NCBI GenBank assembly: GCA_947683625.1
Contig: CANTUR010000046.1
Location: forward strand, 2,840,501-2,904,500
Length of the DNA: 64,000 nucleotides
Direction of reading: 5' to 3'
Source: Mallotus nudiflorus
Taxonomy: Eukaryota > Streptophyta > Magnoliopsida > Malpighiales > Euphorbiaceae
The notes below the pieces were generated by a model. The model did not search any database, was not told the DNA's origin, and saw only the letters and a program-made list of their open reading frames with translations. Positions 1-11,938 of the stretch are shown here, piece after piece. The translations under genes and the position numbers were made by a program. Each line of letters opens with the position of its first letter. Position 1 is the first letter of the stretch.

Positions 1-93
1 CGAAGATTCTCCAACTTCAACCAACTACTCTCCAAAGTCCTAGAAAGGCTAGTCTAGAAAGGCCTATTTTGACCCTTAACCTTTTCTAAACCA

Positions 94-1090
94 TTGAAAC
101 CAAATGTCCCCAGCTATAACCCTAACAGTTACTGCAAATTCCACCAAGTTGCTAGCCATTCCATAGACAACTGTATCCATTTAAAATATGAAATCCAAAA
201 CCTTATAGACTCTAAAAAAATCATAAACCCTGAAAAGTCCAATTCTAACCCAAACACCAGAACTAATCCTATCCCAGATTGTCAAAATGTCCCACCATCA
301 GCCACCATGATGATTAACTTAGGAGTTAGCAAAGAAGAAGTGCTAAACTCCTTTGAAAGTCTAAACCCTACAGCCATTGGAGAATCTCTTGATACCTCTA
401 GAGGAGTAGAGGATTTACTAGGATAGCCCTTAGGAAAATTTGATTACAAAGTGTTCTATTCCAAACCACCCTCTACTGATATTCTCATTAAATCAATTAA
501 GCCCTCAGGTTGGGGTGATGAATTTGATGATGAGCTAATGAAGGAAGAAAAAGAACCTAAAACTCTTGAATAGCCATAGATAGGAGATTTATTGGGACAA
601 CCTTCGAGCAAGTTTGATTATAGAGTATTATATTTTAAGCCCACTTCAGCTGATATACCAATTAAAGGGATTGCGCCCATAGAATGGGGCGATGAGTTTG
701 AAGATGATAAAAGACCTTTAGCTCCTGAACAATCTCGATAGGGAGTTGAAGATCTATTGATTCAGCACTTAGGCAAGCTCAATATAGAAAAATTAAAGGA
801 GAAAGAAACATGCACATTAGAAGTATGGAAAGATGGGAAAAGAGATTGAATCATTAGAGTTATTGACATATAGTATGACTCTGATAAAGAAAACCTGAGT
901 GCTTTTGATGTGTGGAGTAATGATCCTAAGGTGAAACATGTCACTAGGAGCAAAAAGAATTACAAAGCAGCTGAAAAGAAAACCAAGAGAGTCTCATAAA
1001 GAGAAGAAATAAAAGATATAGAAGTAGAGGAAGAACATAAAGAAAACCTAATTTTGGAATAATTGAAGAAAGCTAAGGAAATTTTGAGCA
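94..1090 (+). pseudogene. gag C-terminal remnant of B0
   Basis: Broken coding sequence upstream of the protease of B0. The first open stretch (94-426) holds YCKFHQVASHSIDNC followed by an Asp/Leu-rich helix, the degenerate Cys/His box typical of the capsid-nucleocapsid part of plant gypsy polyproteins. Further on, two tandemly similar segments (about 405-520 and 580-710) share a DLLGQP-x-x-KFDY motif and a GWGDEF/EWGDEF motif, so this part of the protein contained an internal repeat. The frame is interrupted by TAG and TAA at positions where related copies in this window have Gln. The N-terminus is outside the window. Nothing here can be made as an intact protein. Confidence 0.6.
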
Positions 1091-1103
1091 TTGGGAACTA
1101 CTG

Positions 1104-2560
1104 ATGCATTCATGTAGCCATAGAATAGCTCTTATCAAAGCTCTGTCAAACATGAACATTGAAATAATGGCCACACCTAAGGTTGTGGTAGCAAAGGTTA
1201 TAGAAAAGAAACATAAGCTTATAACGTTCTCAAATGATGACTTGCCTTTGGAAGGAAGAAACCATAACAAAACACTATTTATCCCAACTGAGGTAAGGAG
1301 AAAAATAACTAATTTTGTCATGGTGGATGATGGTTCTGCTATCAACGTGTGTCCATTAAAGATCCTACCCAACTTGGGATTAAAGACCATTGACTTGACA
1401 AGTTAAAATCTTATAATTTAAGCTTATAATGACAACACCAGGATTATGGAGGGGACATTCTAAGCTCTGGTTAAAACAAGACCCATAGAGTTTACCATTG
1501 AATTCACTGTACTAGATATACCTGTCACTTATGTCTTGTTATTAGGAAGGCCATGGTTCCATGATTTAGAGGGGTGCCCTCAACTGTGCATTAAAAATAA
1601 AATTCCCTTATGAAGGAGAGGTTGTGACTATAGAAGCTAAGACTAATATTATTGTGGTAGCCATATTGGACAAATAGAAGTAAATGTGTGCAACCCCTAG
1701 TTTCTAAATTGCTGGGATATTTAATGGAACTGAAATGGACTTGAGAGTAGCAAAATGATGAAGAGTATGAATTACTAACCTGGACAAGGGTTGGGGAAGA
1801 ATGAACAAGGGAGCCCTAGTCTCCTAGAGTTCAAAAGCCAAGGTAACACAACTGGTTTAGGTTATGTTAAAGAAATAAAGTTGATAAGTAAAAGAACAAG
1901 GAAGAGGTTTAATGCCAAACAAAGGAAGCTTTTAAAGAAAATTGGGGCATTTAATGAGAATTTTGTCAGGCCAGGGGCAGAAAAATACTATTTGGGAGCT
2001 AAGGAATTAGTCAATGTTTCTAGAGGAGATGTTCATGGGTTTGAGATCTTCAGAGAGTAGATTGTGGAGAACCTAGTGAAAGACAACAAAAAGGAAGTGA
2101 TGAAGTTGACAGTTAGAAGAATGAGCGATGTTGTTGTCAAAGAGCTGCTGTGTCTGCCACCCGAAGAGCAACCACCCTAGGATTTAGCTAATATCATTAA
2201 TGATAGCTTTATTGATGTTTTTTATGAGGAAACTGATGTAATAACATCTAGTTTGTTTGAGGATGAAAACTCTATTTTTTCCATGGTCAATAATATGAAT
2301 GTTGGTTTTGCCTACTTGTGTGATGTGCATCCTGATAGTTTTATGTATTATAATTTTGATCGTTCATGCATGTTTGACATTAATTCAATTCAATTTGATT
2401 CATTTAACATGGGCACAAATGATAATCCTAAGAACATTTCTATATCACATGAGGTAACTCATGAGGAGAGGAAAATGTTTGAGAGAATATTAATAAAAAG
2501 AAAGGTAGTATTTGCTTGGGCTTATGAGGATATGCTAGGTTTAGATAGGGAATTTAGATA
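1104..2560 (+). pseudogene. Aspartic protease, G-patch and pre-RT linker of B0
   Basis: Degenerate pol N-terminal region. Around 1318-1380 the protease active-site segment reads MVDDGSAINVCPLKIL, in which DDGSA stands where retroviral-type proteases have D-T/S-G-A. At about 1775-1860 a glycine-rich block (GQGLGKNEQG) resembles a G-patch, a nucleic-acid binding motif known downstream of some retroviral proteases and in some plant gypsy polyproteins. The open stretch 2253-2561 (102 aa) ends with YEDMLGLDREF, the linker just before reverse transcriptase. The same three blocks occur on the minus strand at 24151-25304. Stops match Gln codons in that copy, for example within DKQKQ and GFQIAG. Confidence 0.75.
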
Positions 2561-2561
2561 G

Positions 2562-3823
2562 AGCCTAAAGAGAAGCCATGGTTTTATGATATTCAGAGGT
2601 TTATTGAAGAAAGAAAATATCCTGATGAAGTGACCTTACAAGAGAGATATGCTCTTCGTGTTCTTGCATGTAACTATGCAAGTCATAATGGAGTATTATA
2701 TAAAAGAATGTCAAAAAGAATGCAGCTCAAATGTCTCAAGAAAGATGAAGCTAAAGAGATAATGAAACAAATTCATGCTAGAGCTTATGGTTCTCACATG
2801 AATGGGGTGATCTTAGCAAAGAAGGTACTCAAGTAAGGGTATTATTGGATGAGTATGGAAAAGGACTACATCAGAAAAGTGAGACAATGTCATCAGTGCC
2901 AGATTCATGGAAATCTTAACCATTCACCTCCTATGGTGCTAAATAGTTTTTCATCACCTTGGCCTTTTGCAGCCTGGGGGATTGATATTATAGGAGAAAT
3001 AAGGTCAACAACATCAAATGGGCACAAGTATGTAGTTATAGCAATATATTACTTTTCTAGATATGTAGAGGCTGAATCCTTCAATGCCATGAAAGCAAAA
3101 TAAATGGCCCAATTTATTGAGAAGAGCCTCATTTATAGGTATGGGGTTCCATGTCATATTGTGATGGATAATGGTGTCTAATTTCAGGTAGAAACAATAA
3201 AATAATTGCAAAAGTATGGGATTGAACATCATAAGTCTTCATTATATCGTCCTGAGGCCAATGGAGCGGTAGAAGTAACTAATAAAAATGTCAAGAAGAT
3301 TCTCTCTAAAATGGTCAAGACTTACAAAGATTGGTATGAGTTTCTTCCATTTGCTTTGTGGGGATATAGGACTACAGCTAGAACTGCCATTGGCCAAACT
3401 CCGTTCTCCTTAGTGTATGGTTGTGAAGTAGTCTTGCCAATAGAAACAGAGATCAAATCCTTGAGAGTAGTTATGGAAGCTAAAACTCCTAAGAGTGAAT
3501 AGGCACAAAAGAGATATGATCACCTGGTATCTCTGGATGAGAAAAGGATGGATGCTTTGTTCTATACTCAAATATATTAGAAGAGGATAGTGAGATCATT
3601 CAATAAGAAGGTTAAGCCTAGAAAGATAAAAGCTGGGGACATGGTGTTAAAACAATCCAGAGCAGTGATATTTGATCCGAGAGGAAAATTTAGACCAAAT
3701 TGAGAAGGACCGTATTTAGTCAAATTGGTTCTGCCTAAAGGAGTTGTGAAGATATTAGATATGGAAATGAATGAGTTTGTGGAACTTGTTAATTTGGATC
3801 GCCTCAAGAAATACTACTTGTAA
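2562..3823 (+). pseudogene. Integrase of B0, joined directly to the pre-RT linker
   Basis: Directly after the pre-RT linker the sequence reads KPWFYDIQRF, the segment that normally sits between RNase H and integrase. About 1.8 kb that separates these points in element D is missing, so reverse transcriptase and both RNase H domains are deleted. The integrase follows: an HHCC-type zinc region (H-x-R near 2785, CHQCQIHG near 2890), core segment AAWGIDIIGEI with the first Asp, a degraded second-Asp region near 3170, and YRPEANGAVEVTNKNVK with the Glu. The C-terminal barrel ends with RLKKYYL and a TAA near 3823. Several in-frame stops remain, so it is not functional. Confidence 0.8.
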
Positions 3824-3859
3824 AAATGAATAAAAGTAATATAAAGAAAATAAAGTCTA

Positions 3860-4030
3860 CTAATTAGAAAACCTGAAAAAGGCTAGTCATGCAAAAGTTA
3901 GGACATTCCCGCTATTCAAAAAACCTGTAAAGGGCTAGCAGGCAAAAATTAGGGAATAAAATAAAAGAAATGGTCCCACTGGCTAGAAAACCCATAAAAG
4001 GCTAGTCAGGAAAAAATTAAGGTAAATAAA
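3860..4030 (+). repeat. Short direct repeats downstream of pol (B0)
   Basis: Three loose copies of a roughly 45-50 bp unit with the core AAACCTG-n-AAAGGCTAG-n-AGGCAAAAATTAGGG follow the pol stop. A similar motif recurs at 4850-4950 and in element D at 34494-34610, so it belongs to the element rather than to the locus. Confidence 0.65.
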
Positions 4031-4648
4031 TGATAGAGAAAAATATTCAACTAAAAAATTTGAAAGGGCTTATTGAAAATAAGAGTTATATTAGGTGATG
4101 TAATAAATGTGAATCCTCTTGAAATTGAATTTTTGTTTTAACATTTCATGTTCTATCTTATTTATAATGCATACATGTTAGAAAGAAAAATAAAACATGA
4201 AAGTTCAAAATCAACTCTATGCGACCATTTCCTAGTGCTGTCTTTGTTTTTTCTTTTATGATTCATTATGCAAAGCTTGAGTCCTTTTGTATCTAGAGAA
4301 TCCTAGTGGCTCCGCAACTTGTACCATAACCCAAGTTTTGTAATTATCATCAATAGCTCTATTAACATCCAAGTGTATGCTTCGCTTAAGGGTCCTGTAA
4401 GGCCAAAAGTTATTAACCCTATCCAAAAAAAAATCCTGTATAAGGGGGAAGCCTCCAAAGTCAATCAAAATAGTAACTATGAATTATGGGTGACCATACT
4501 AATGAAAAATGCGGGAAGGAGAAAAGAAATTTGAGAAATGCAACCCTAGGATGGGAACACAATGATCATATAAGTCAAAGGTCATAAACTTCAGCTTCCA
4601 CCAGGGGCAGATCCATGTAATCTCAACATCTGTTATGCCTTATAACCA

Positions 4649-4723
4649 ATTCACCCACTGGTCTATAGTGTACCTAACCTCCACCAGTTCACCCATTGGT
4701 CTATAGTGTGCCTAACCTCCACC
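4649..4723 (+). repeat. Two-copy 38-bp tandem repeat
   Basis: Two adjacent copies of a 38-bp unit containing TCACCCAYTGGTCTATAGTG and CCTAACCTCCACC. It is non-coding and lies in the B0 region between pol and the reverse-strand gene. Confidence 0.75.
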
Positions 4724-4844
4724 TTCAATGGGCGAGATTGCAGTTGATAAAGCTGATAGGATAAAGAGTTAATAGGAACAACAAGCAAGCTCAGCCTCTT
4801 TTGTAACTAGATCTAGAAAATACAAAAATAAATAAAACAAAATG

Positions 4845-4950
4845 AAAGCTCGCTAAGTTAAAAACCCGAAAAGGTAGCTTAGGCAAAAGTTAAGGCAAAC
4901 CTGCTAAGTCAAAAACCTGATAAGGCGGTTTAGGCAAAAGTTAAGGTAAA
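4845..4950 (+). repeat. Second block of CCGCTAAGT/AGGCAAAAG repeats (B0)
   Basis: Two copies of a unit of about 50 bp built on GCTAAGT-n-AAAACC-n-AAGG-n-TTAGGCAAAAGTTAAGG. It is the same family as the repeats at 3860-4030 and 34494-34610. Confidence 0.65.
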
Positions 4951-5102
4951 AAAAAACCTTTACTCTACTTAAGTCCACGTATCCAAGTCTGAGATTAGTT
5001 CAACATAGTGCATACAAACAGTATAGGATTCAAAACACAACAGTATAATAGAAATAGTCTAACATAAATAAAAGTAAAAATAAAGATAACCTAGATCAGT
5101 CA

Positions 5103-5953
5103 TCTTGAGCTCTCGATGAAATGTATCCAAAGGTCTAACAGATAAAGTCCCAGCACTATGAGGATCAATGCCTAAACTTGTAAGCTATCAGCAAAGCATC
5201 TCAATCTTGCATTCCAGATCACTAGAGTAGCTTTGTACATATAGGAAATAACATGTCATATGCATTTCATGCATAACATGCATACATTTGCACTTCTAGT
5301 GTATATACTTACCCTTCAATTGTCTATGACCTGCATAGTGAATAACTTCTGAGATGAGGTGAGTCTATGCAAGTACTCTGACTATGTTCGAGGAACCTGT
5401 TTTGTAAATTTACTAAAATTAGTGTCAAGTGTATAGATCATGCATGGAATAAGTTAGAAAGACTCACATGAGAAGCATCTGCTGGAGAAAGGATAGGAAG
5501 CTGAACATCACTAAAGTGCATATACTACTCAATTAGAGTTTGAATAGTAGGAGCCTAATAGAATATGGACCTATCTGCGAGAGAGATATCACCAAGGGTA
5601 ACACCCACAAAAGCACCATCGCGACTAGTCCTAACATGCTGATTATGATGTATAGGGCTAGGTCTAGACTCAGACCTCTTAATATCAGGAACAACCTCAG
5701 ACTCCATAGCAATATTGGTCTCCTCTTCCATCAAATCGACAACATGAGAGTAAACCTCCTCAAACTAAAAAAAGAAAGAGTGATTCATAGGTTCTAAGGG
5801 AAGTAGCTGAGACAATAAGAAATTACCTCAACATCCTCAATAGGAATTTTCTCTAAAAGGCTCTTATGAATGAACTGTTGATAATGTTGAGAATGCTCAA
5901 GAAAATCTAAGGTAGCATATCCTTGTAGTGCATCTTTTAACTCTAAATCTATC
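5103..5953 (-). pseudogene. 3' part of the reverse-strand gene of B0
   Basis: Minus-strand coding remnant running opposite to pol. It contains an open segment (5800-5948) with DLELKDALQGYATLDFLEHS, continuous in frame with sequence at 25561 onward if inserted element A is removed. An intron-like AT-rich gap lies at about 5240-5480, and a last block at 5103-5235 includes SDLECKIEMLC and a few in-frame stops. In the homologous position of element D the final exon is a charged, coiled-coil-like tail. By position and by comparison with D this is the C-terminal part of a plant-mobile-domain-type protein; the domain itself is not readable here. It is split by element A and cannot be expressed as one unit. 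Confidence 0.5.
5949..5953. repeat. Target-site duplication of element A, left copy (CTATC)
   Basis: CTATC lies directly before the left LTR end (TGTAGAC) of element A. The same five bases follow the right LTR end at 25556-25560. A perfect 5-bp duplication is what Ty3/gypsy integrases make. Confidence 0.9.
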
Positions 5954-7763
5954 TGTAGACGACGGGGTTTAGCGTGCATCCAAGATTTTAGCAACCGTGA
6001 CACTGTTTAGGCTCAGGGCCTTAGAGAACACACTAACCACTGTCACAAAGACATGGCATAGAGATGAGGAGTTGCCACCCAGGGTAATAACTGGGACAAT
6101 TTGATTGGTGGTACTCAATTCTCTAAAAGAAAATTAGCACCACAACCAAGAGATTCTAGATTTGGAATACTAACTTCTCTTAGTCTCATATTCTTTTAGA
6201 ATATTTTTATAAATGATTATTTCATCCATTAATTACATGTAATTTTATTAAACCCTAATTAACATCCATCTACCTAAAAGGCAACAAGTCAATAAAATTA
6301 TAAGTAAAAAATCCATCAAAAAGGCAATGTCCCTATGTCTAAACTATGTTAATTTTATTTTATAAGTTAGTTAAATCTACATTTTATTTACAAGTGAAAT
6401 TGAATAAAAGTGGGCCTACATTTTTATTAATTAGTGAGCCTAAATCTATTTATTAGTCTTTCTAAGATATGGGCTTAAGTCTATTCAATTTTAAAGAAAA
6501 AAAAATTAAATTAGTGGGCCTAAGTCTAACTTGGTTTTATTTTAAGTGAAATGTGGGCCCAGGTCTATTTATTTTAAAAGAAATAAATTTAAATGGGTTG
6601 AGCTAAGTTTAAACAAGTTTTAATTAACTAAGTGGGCCTAAAATATAATTAACCTAATGGGCTTAAGTTGATTTTAATTATTTAAAGTCCTAAACCATTT
6701 TTAAGCCTATTTATTTAGTAGGTTAGACCTAAACGTGGGCTTAGGGACCAAAAACATACATAAAAAGCCCAAAAAACATAAAAAAAAACATAATAAAATC
6801 AAATCAAACACATATTCACATATGATTTCTAAAAAAACCTAATTTAATTACATACAAACCCTAATTAACTAAAGCCACTATTAATTTTAATTAATTTTTA
6901 CCCAATTGAACCTAATTACTAATTAATTTTAAAGTGCAGAAATTTAAATCTTTCATTATTCCCACTACTGGGGCTATTATAAACTACGTACAAAATTAAA
7001 ATTAAATAATTATACACCCATGAATTAAAAATAAACTACATAGGATACCAAAATGCATAATAAAAATTAAAATCCTAAGAACTATTATTAAAACAGTATA
7101 GGTTCATCCATGGCATTCCATGGATCTTCTGTTCAATTAAACACAGGCGGTATCCTCCTCCTCAGTCCACATACAGACATCAAAACAAAAAAAAACAATC
7201 AAATTAGTAGTGAAATTAAATAATAAAATGATTAACGAAATGAATAAAAATCACAGAAGAGAAGAAAGAAAAAATGAATGTTCTGCATATACCTTTTTTC
7301 GGCCCCTCATATTAGGATTTTCACCATTGAAATTGACTCATTGTTGATTTGATTATGGACTGGGACTAAAAAATCGTTGTATCGTCTTCGTTAAATGAAC
7401 TACAAAAATTAGGGTTTTTAAAGAATAGAGGAAATCAAAGTTTTTTCTATCTTCCCTTTGTGTAAAAAAATCCTCCCCTCAAAATCTCCCAGCAAAAACC
7501 TCCTCCCCTTCTCACGCATGCAGACTTTACTTTTAAATGCAGAGTCTGCGCATACTGAACTTCCTCTAAAGGAGGAACAGACCTATCTAATCAGATAGCA
7601 TTTGTTTTTTTTTTTCAAAACTATCTTTTGCATTTTAAAAAAACAACTTATCAAATAAAATTTGAATTTTCAATTAATCAAAACACTGAAAAAATCGATA
7701 AAAAATAAGGAAAAATATGCAAAAAATAAAAAAAATAGAATTATTACGCATCGGCATTGTGCA
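5954..7763 (-). repeat. 3' LTR of element A, outer portion
   Basis: On the minus strand this is the 3' end of a roughly 2.07-kb LTR that starts TGTAAGC and ends GTCTACA. The same LTR family occurs at 27467-29549 (plus strand) and 36119-38186 (minus strand). Shared landmarks include TCCCAGTTATTACCC near the 3' end and a run of short GGCCCAC/AAGTCTA segments in the middle. The LTR is cut at 7763 by element N. Confidence 0.85.
7759..7763. repeat. Target-site duplication of element N, left copy (GTGCA)
   Basis: GTGCA precedes the left LTR of N and is repeated exactly at 19217-19221 after the right LTR. Confidence 0.92.
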
Positions 7764-10700
7764 TGTCACGACCCAAAACAGGGGCCATGACCGGCGCTAG
7801 GGAACGGGAATTCTTTCGAATCCGGAACCCGTAGCAAGCCTAAAAATAAAATAAACATGCCATAATAACAGTAACAGTATAATATGCAGCGGAAAATAAA
7901 AATCATAATATCATAATATCATCCATATCAACTAGATTTAAATCAAAATCTCATCACATAGATGTATATAATCTTTAATACAAATCCAGTTTCAATATAA
8001 TACATCTCTTTAAAATAAAGTACATGAAATCCAACACTTTAATTCACAACTACTGCAGTGTCTAGATAAAATAAATAAGACTCAAGTATACAGTTTACAT
8101 AAAGAAGCCGGGGCGGAAGAAATTCGGCGTATCGACCTGCTACTGAGGTCTGAGGAAGTTGACTCTCCTAAAAAATAGTCAACGGAGGGGAGTCAGACCT
8201 CACTGAGTGAATTACTATAATATATATACATACACACTAAATGATAATGCATACAATCAACAGTATATATATATCTAATATATATACAGGCAAATACACA
8301 CAAATGCAGAAAATCATTTTTATATGTTTTATTGAAAATCATCTTTTATGAAGGATCACATAGAACCCTAGAATATCGCAACCTCAGAAAATAGTGTTAA
8401 ACAACACTCTGGCCATACAGGCTCACTTATACCAAATATATCCACTTAATCCATATGGACAGTAGACTGGCCCCGAGACACTAAGTCAACCGAGCTCCAG
8501 CAGTCTAACTGCCAGTGTGATTGGCCCCGAGACACTTGGTCAACCGAGCTCCAGCAATCACACCCACAAACCACATCTCACATATCGATAATCATAATCA
8601 AATCAATATCCACAAATAGTTAGTAATATAGCCTAAATACTATAGGCGTACCGGTACGTACTCGGTCCTAGTGCTGCCCACTAGGTAACACGTTCTATTG
8701 ATATCCTTCATTATTAAATATAAAACATTCATTCACAATTAATGATGCATGAATTTAAATAAAACAACAATATAAACCATATATATACCGGAAATATACC
8801 AAACATAAACCAGGTGTATTTCGAGTATATATATGTCAAATAAATCTAATCAAATCATAAATTAAATTAAAAATATATTTAAAAACATTTTAAATATATT
8901 TTATTAATAAAACATGTATATAGTTTATTATATACCAAAAATAAACCAAAAATATACTTAAATACAAATCACATTATTTATGCATTTTAATCAAAATAAA
9001 ACATATATTTCTAAATCATGCATCCTAAGCATATATATATAGTATAGTAACTCACCTAGTGCGCTCCACGAGACAGGTCCGACGGGCCTGGTCCACTAGC
9101 CCTCGGTCTCGATGCAACTAAACAAGAAATAATTAACTGACATCAGAATAACCCTAATAGAAATCCTAGAATTCAATCTAGAGTACTAAACACAGAATCG
9201 GAAATTAGGGTTCGACTGGATATCACGTTTTACGAGAATCCTATCAAAAATCCGGCAAAACCTCCCCTGTAAAACGGACATCTCTCTACTCAAAAGAGTA
9301 GAGCCGACCCTGCAAGGAAATACACTTCGAAAATAAAACACCACATCTCATTCACAACCCCTCGGTCGGACTCCAGACTACAATCTATCGACCGGGGTCC
9401 ACAAACACAGAATAATTCCAGAAATACCGAAAATATCCTTACAACATAGAAATACATTTCATAGGTAGAAATTACATAATTAACCTTGAAACACTATAAA
9501 AACTGACTAAAACTCATTTTATTAGAAAAACCGTATATTATATATATAATTGAAAATAATTCACGAAAAATAGTTTTAATTAGTTAAAAATACCAAATAT
9601 TTTGTAGAAATCATTTTTATACCTTAAATAACTAATAAAACCAATTAAATTACATTTTTAGCCAATTTAGGGTAAAATTACCAAAATACCCCTATATATA
9701 TAAATATACTTAAATTACTTCAAAAATTCACCAAAAATCATACAATTATCCAAAATTAATTTTCTCAAAATATTTATCAATAATATCAATATTTAAACTC
9801 AATTAACCAATTAAATTCAAATAAAAACACAATTAACCTAATTTTTCCAAAATTCCATAATCTTCAATAATTCAAAATAAATACTTAGGAATTCATAAAA
9901 ATTCCAAATAAATTCCTATAATTCATTTCAACACCTAATTCAACCATAAACTCCAATTTCATAATTTAAATAATTAATTTCCGAAAATTAGAAAATAATA
10001 TTAAAATATTCAAAAATACCCAAAAATCCAAAAAACCTCAAAAAATTCTACAAAAATTCATACATGTATATTGAACTACTAGGAACAACATTTGTGAAGG
10101 AAGTTTCCATGAATCATCCAATTCGAAGCTCAAAAAAATCGAAAACCCTAATATGACCGAATTGGAAAAATCGAAACCTAAGCAAATCTAAACCATTTTA
10201 GCTCAAACCAAAGCTAGAATCACACTCACCGGAGCTCAAAGAGAAGAAAGAGACTGGCGGTGTCGAAAACGGTGGCCGGAGGAGGGAGAAACGACGAAGG
10301 GAAGATTTCGGCCAATAGAGGAAGAAATGAAGCTGTCGGCGCCGGGGAAAGGGGCTGGAGGCGGCGGAGGACGGTTGGGAACGGCGGTGGCAAGCCGGGA
10401 GGCACACCGACGGTAGGTGGCCGGAGTTGCAGATGGTGAGGGATGGTGGTCGGGCGTCGGGCGCGGGAGGAAAGAAGAAGAAGAATAAGAAGAAAAAGAA
10501 AAAGAAAGAAAAAGGAAAGAAAAAGAAAAAGAAAAAGAAAGAAAAAGGAAAAAAAAGAAAAAAAGAAAAAAATAAAATAAATTAAAATAATTAAATATTA
10601 ATAAATAAATAATAATAAAATAATAAATTTTAATAATTTAATAATAAATAAAATAATTAAATAATAATAAATAAATAATAAAATATTAGGGTAATAATAA

Positions 10701-11001
10701 ACCCTAATTAAATAAATATACACACACAGGCTTTATTTAATAATTTAAAAATACGCATGAGTTCATGCAAGTCCGAAAATATATATAAAATAATTAATAT
10801 TACATTGTTTACGTGGAAATTTCCCCGAAAATGCAAGTCTCGGGAAAATTTTACGTAAAACACTGAAAATAATACACCGTAATTAAAATAGGTTTAAAAA
10901 TACATATTAACTCGTAAAAATATCATATAATGTACAGAAATTATTAACACTGCATATCCCGGTACAATGTAAAAATATTTTTAAAAACACGGGATATTAC
11001 A
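7764..11001 (-). repeat. 3' LTR of element N
   Basis: 3238-bp LTR, minus-strand ends TGTAATATCCC and GTCGTGACA. It carries AT-rich stretches, a GC-rich segment (about 10240-10460) and an AAAAG/GAAAA purine tract (about 10470-10570), all repeated in the 5' LTR. Confidence 0.93.
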
Positions 11002-11014
11002 GTCTTCCCCCCTT
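11002..11014 (-). promoter_or_regulatory. Polypurine tract of element N
   Basis: On the minus strand AAGGGGGGAAGAC lies immediately before the 3' LTR. This is the position and composition of the plus-strand DNA primer. Confidence 0.85.
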
Positions 11015-11048
11015 ACAAGAATTCGTCCCCGAATTCCAAAAGATAAGA

Positions 11049-11938
11049 TCAAGAAGGAAAGAGATACGGGTAAGAAGCTCGCATCTCAGCTTCAGTCTCC
11101 CACGTATGCTCTTCAACTCTGTCACTACGCCACAGAACCTTGACCATCGAAATCTGCTTCGATCGCAACTGTCGAACTTGATAATCAACGATCGCCACAG
11201 GTTCTTCCACAAACGTCAAATCTTCACTCACTTCTACACTATCGGGTTGCAACACGTGTGAAGGGTCTGAGATATACTTCCTCAACATCGAGATATGAAA
11301 TACTGGATGCACCTGTGACATACTCGGAGGCAAATCCAACCGATATGCAACAGTGCCAACTCTCTCCAGAATCTCAAACGGTCCAATGTATCTCGGTGCT
11401 AACTTACCCTTCCTGCCAAATCTCATCACACCCTTCATCGGAGATACCTTCAGAAAAATGAAATCTCCAACCTGAAACTCCACATCTCTGCGCCTAGGAT
11501 CCGCATAACTCTTCTGTCTGCTAACTGCGGTCTCTAATCTTCGCTTGATCACGACGACTTTCTCTGCAACATCCTGAACCATCTCTGGTCCAGTAAAACT
11601 CTCTCACCAATCTCATCCCAACACAACGGGGATCTACACTTCCTTCCATACAACGCCTCGTATGGTGCCATACCAATACTGCTATGGTAGCTGTTATTAT
11701 ATGCAAACTCAACGAGTGACAAATGATCATCCCAGCTACCTCCCAAATCCAGGACACACATCCTCAACGTATCTTCTAGTGTCTGGATCGTCCTCTCAGA
11801 CTGGCCATCTGTCTGAGGATGAAAAGCAGTACTAAAATCCAACCTAGTGCCCATCGCTTCCTGCAACTTTTGCCAAAAACGAGAAGTAAACACTGAACCT
11901 CTATCTGACACAATGGAACAGGTACTCCATGAAGGCAC
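11049..11938 (-). pseudogene. Integrase C-terminal half and chromodomain of N (frameshifted)
   Basis: Continuation of the N polyprotein in two further frames. The stretch 11938-11549 holds the rest of the integrase core, with STAFHPQTDGQSERTIQTLE containing the catalytic Glu, and the AYNNSYHSSIGMAPYEALYG segment. The stretch 11582-11049 holds the integrase barrel (GPFEILERVGTVAYRLDLP) and ends with a chromodomain (VKVLWRSDRVEEHTWETEAE, then YPYLF). Two single-base losses, near 11925 and near 11600, separate these frames from the main pol frame; both fall in short base runs. In chromoviruses this domain steers integration towards particular chromatin, often heterochromatin; here it would only act if the frame were intact elsewhere. 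Confidence 0.88.

Larger units (their letters stand above)
1..5953 (+). mobile_element. Tat-type Ty3/gypsy element B0, left part
   Basis: This is the left visible part of a degenerate plus-strand Ty3/gypsy element; its 5' LTR and start lie outside the window. In order it holds gag remnant, protease, G-patch, pre-RT linker, integrase, short 3' direct repeats and the 3' end of a reverse-strand gene. It stops at 5953, where minus-strand element A inserted; the CTATC at 5949-5953 is repeated at 25556-25560, and B0 resumes at 25561. The reverse-strand reading frame is continuous across that junction once A and one copy of the duplication are removed, which supports the assignment. The order of domains and the reverse-strand gene match element D, whose better-kept pol shows Tat-lineage features. 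Confidence 0.8.
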
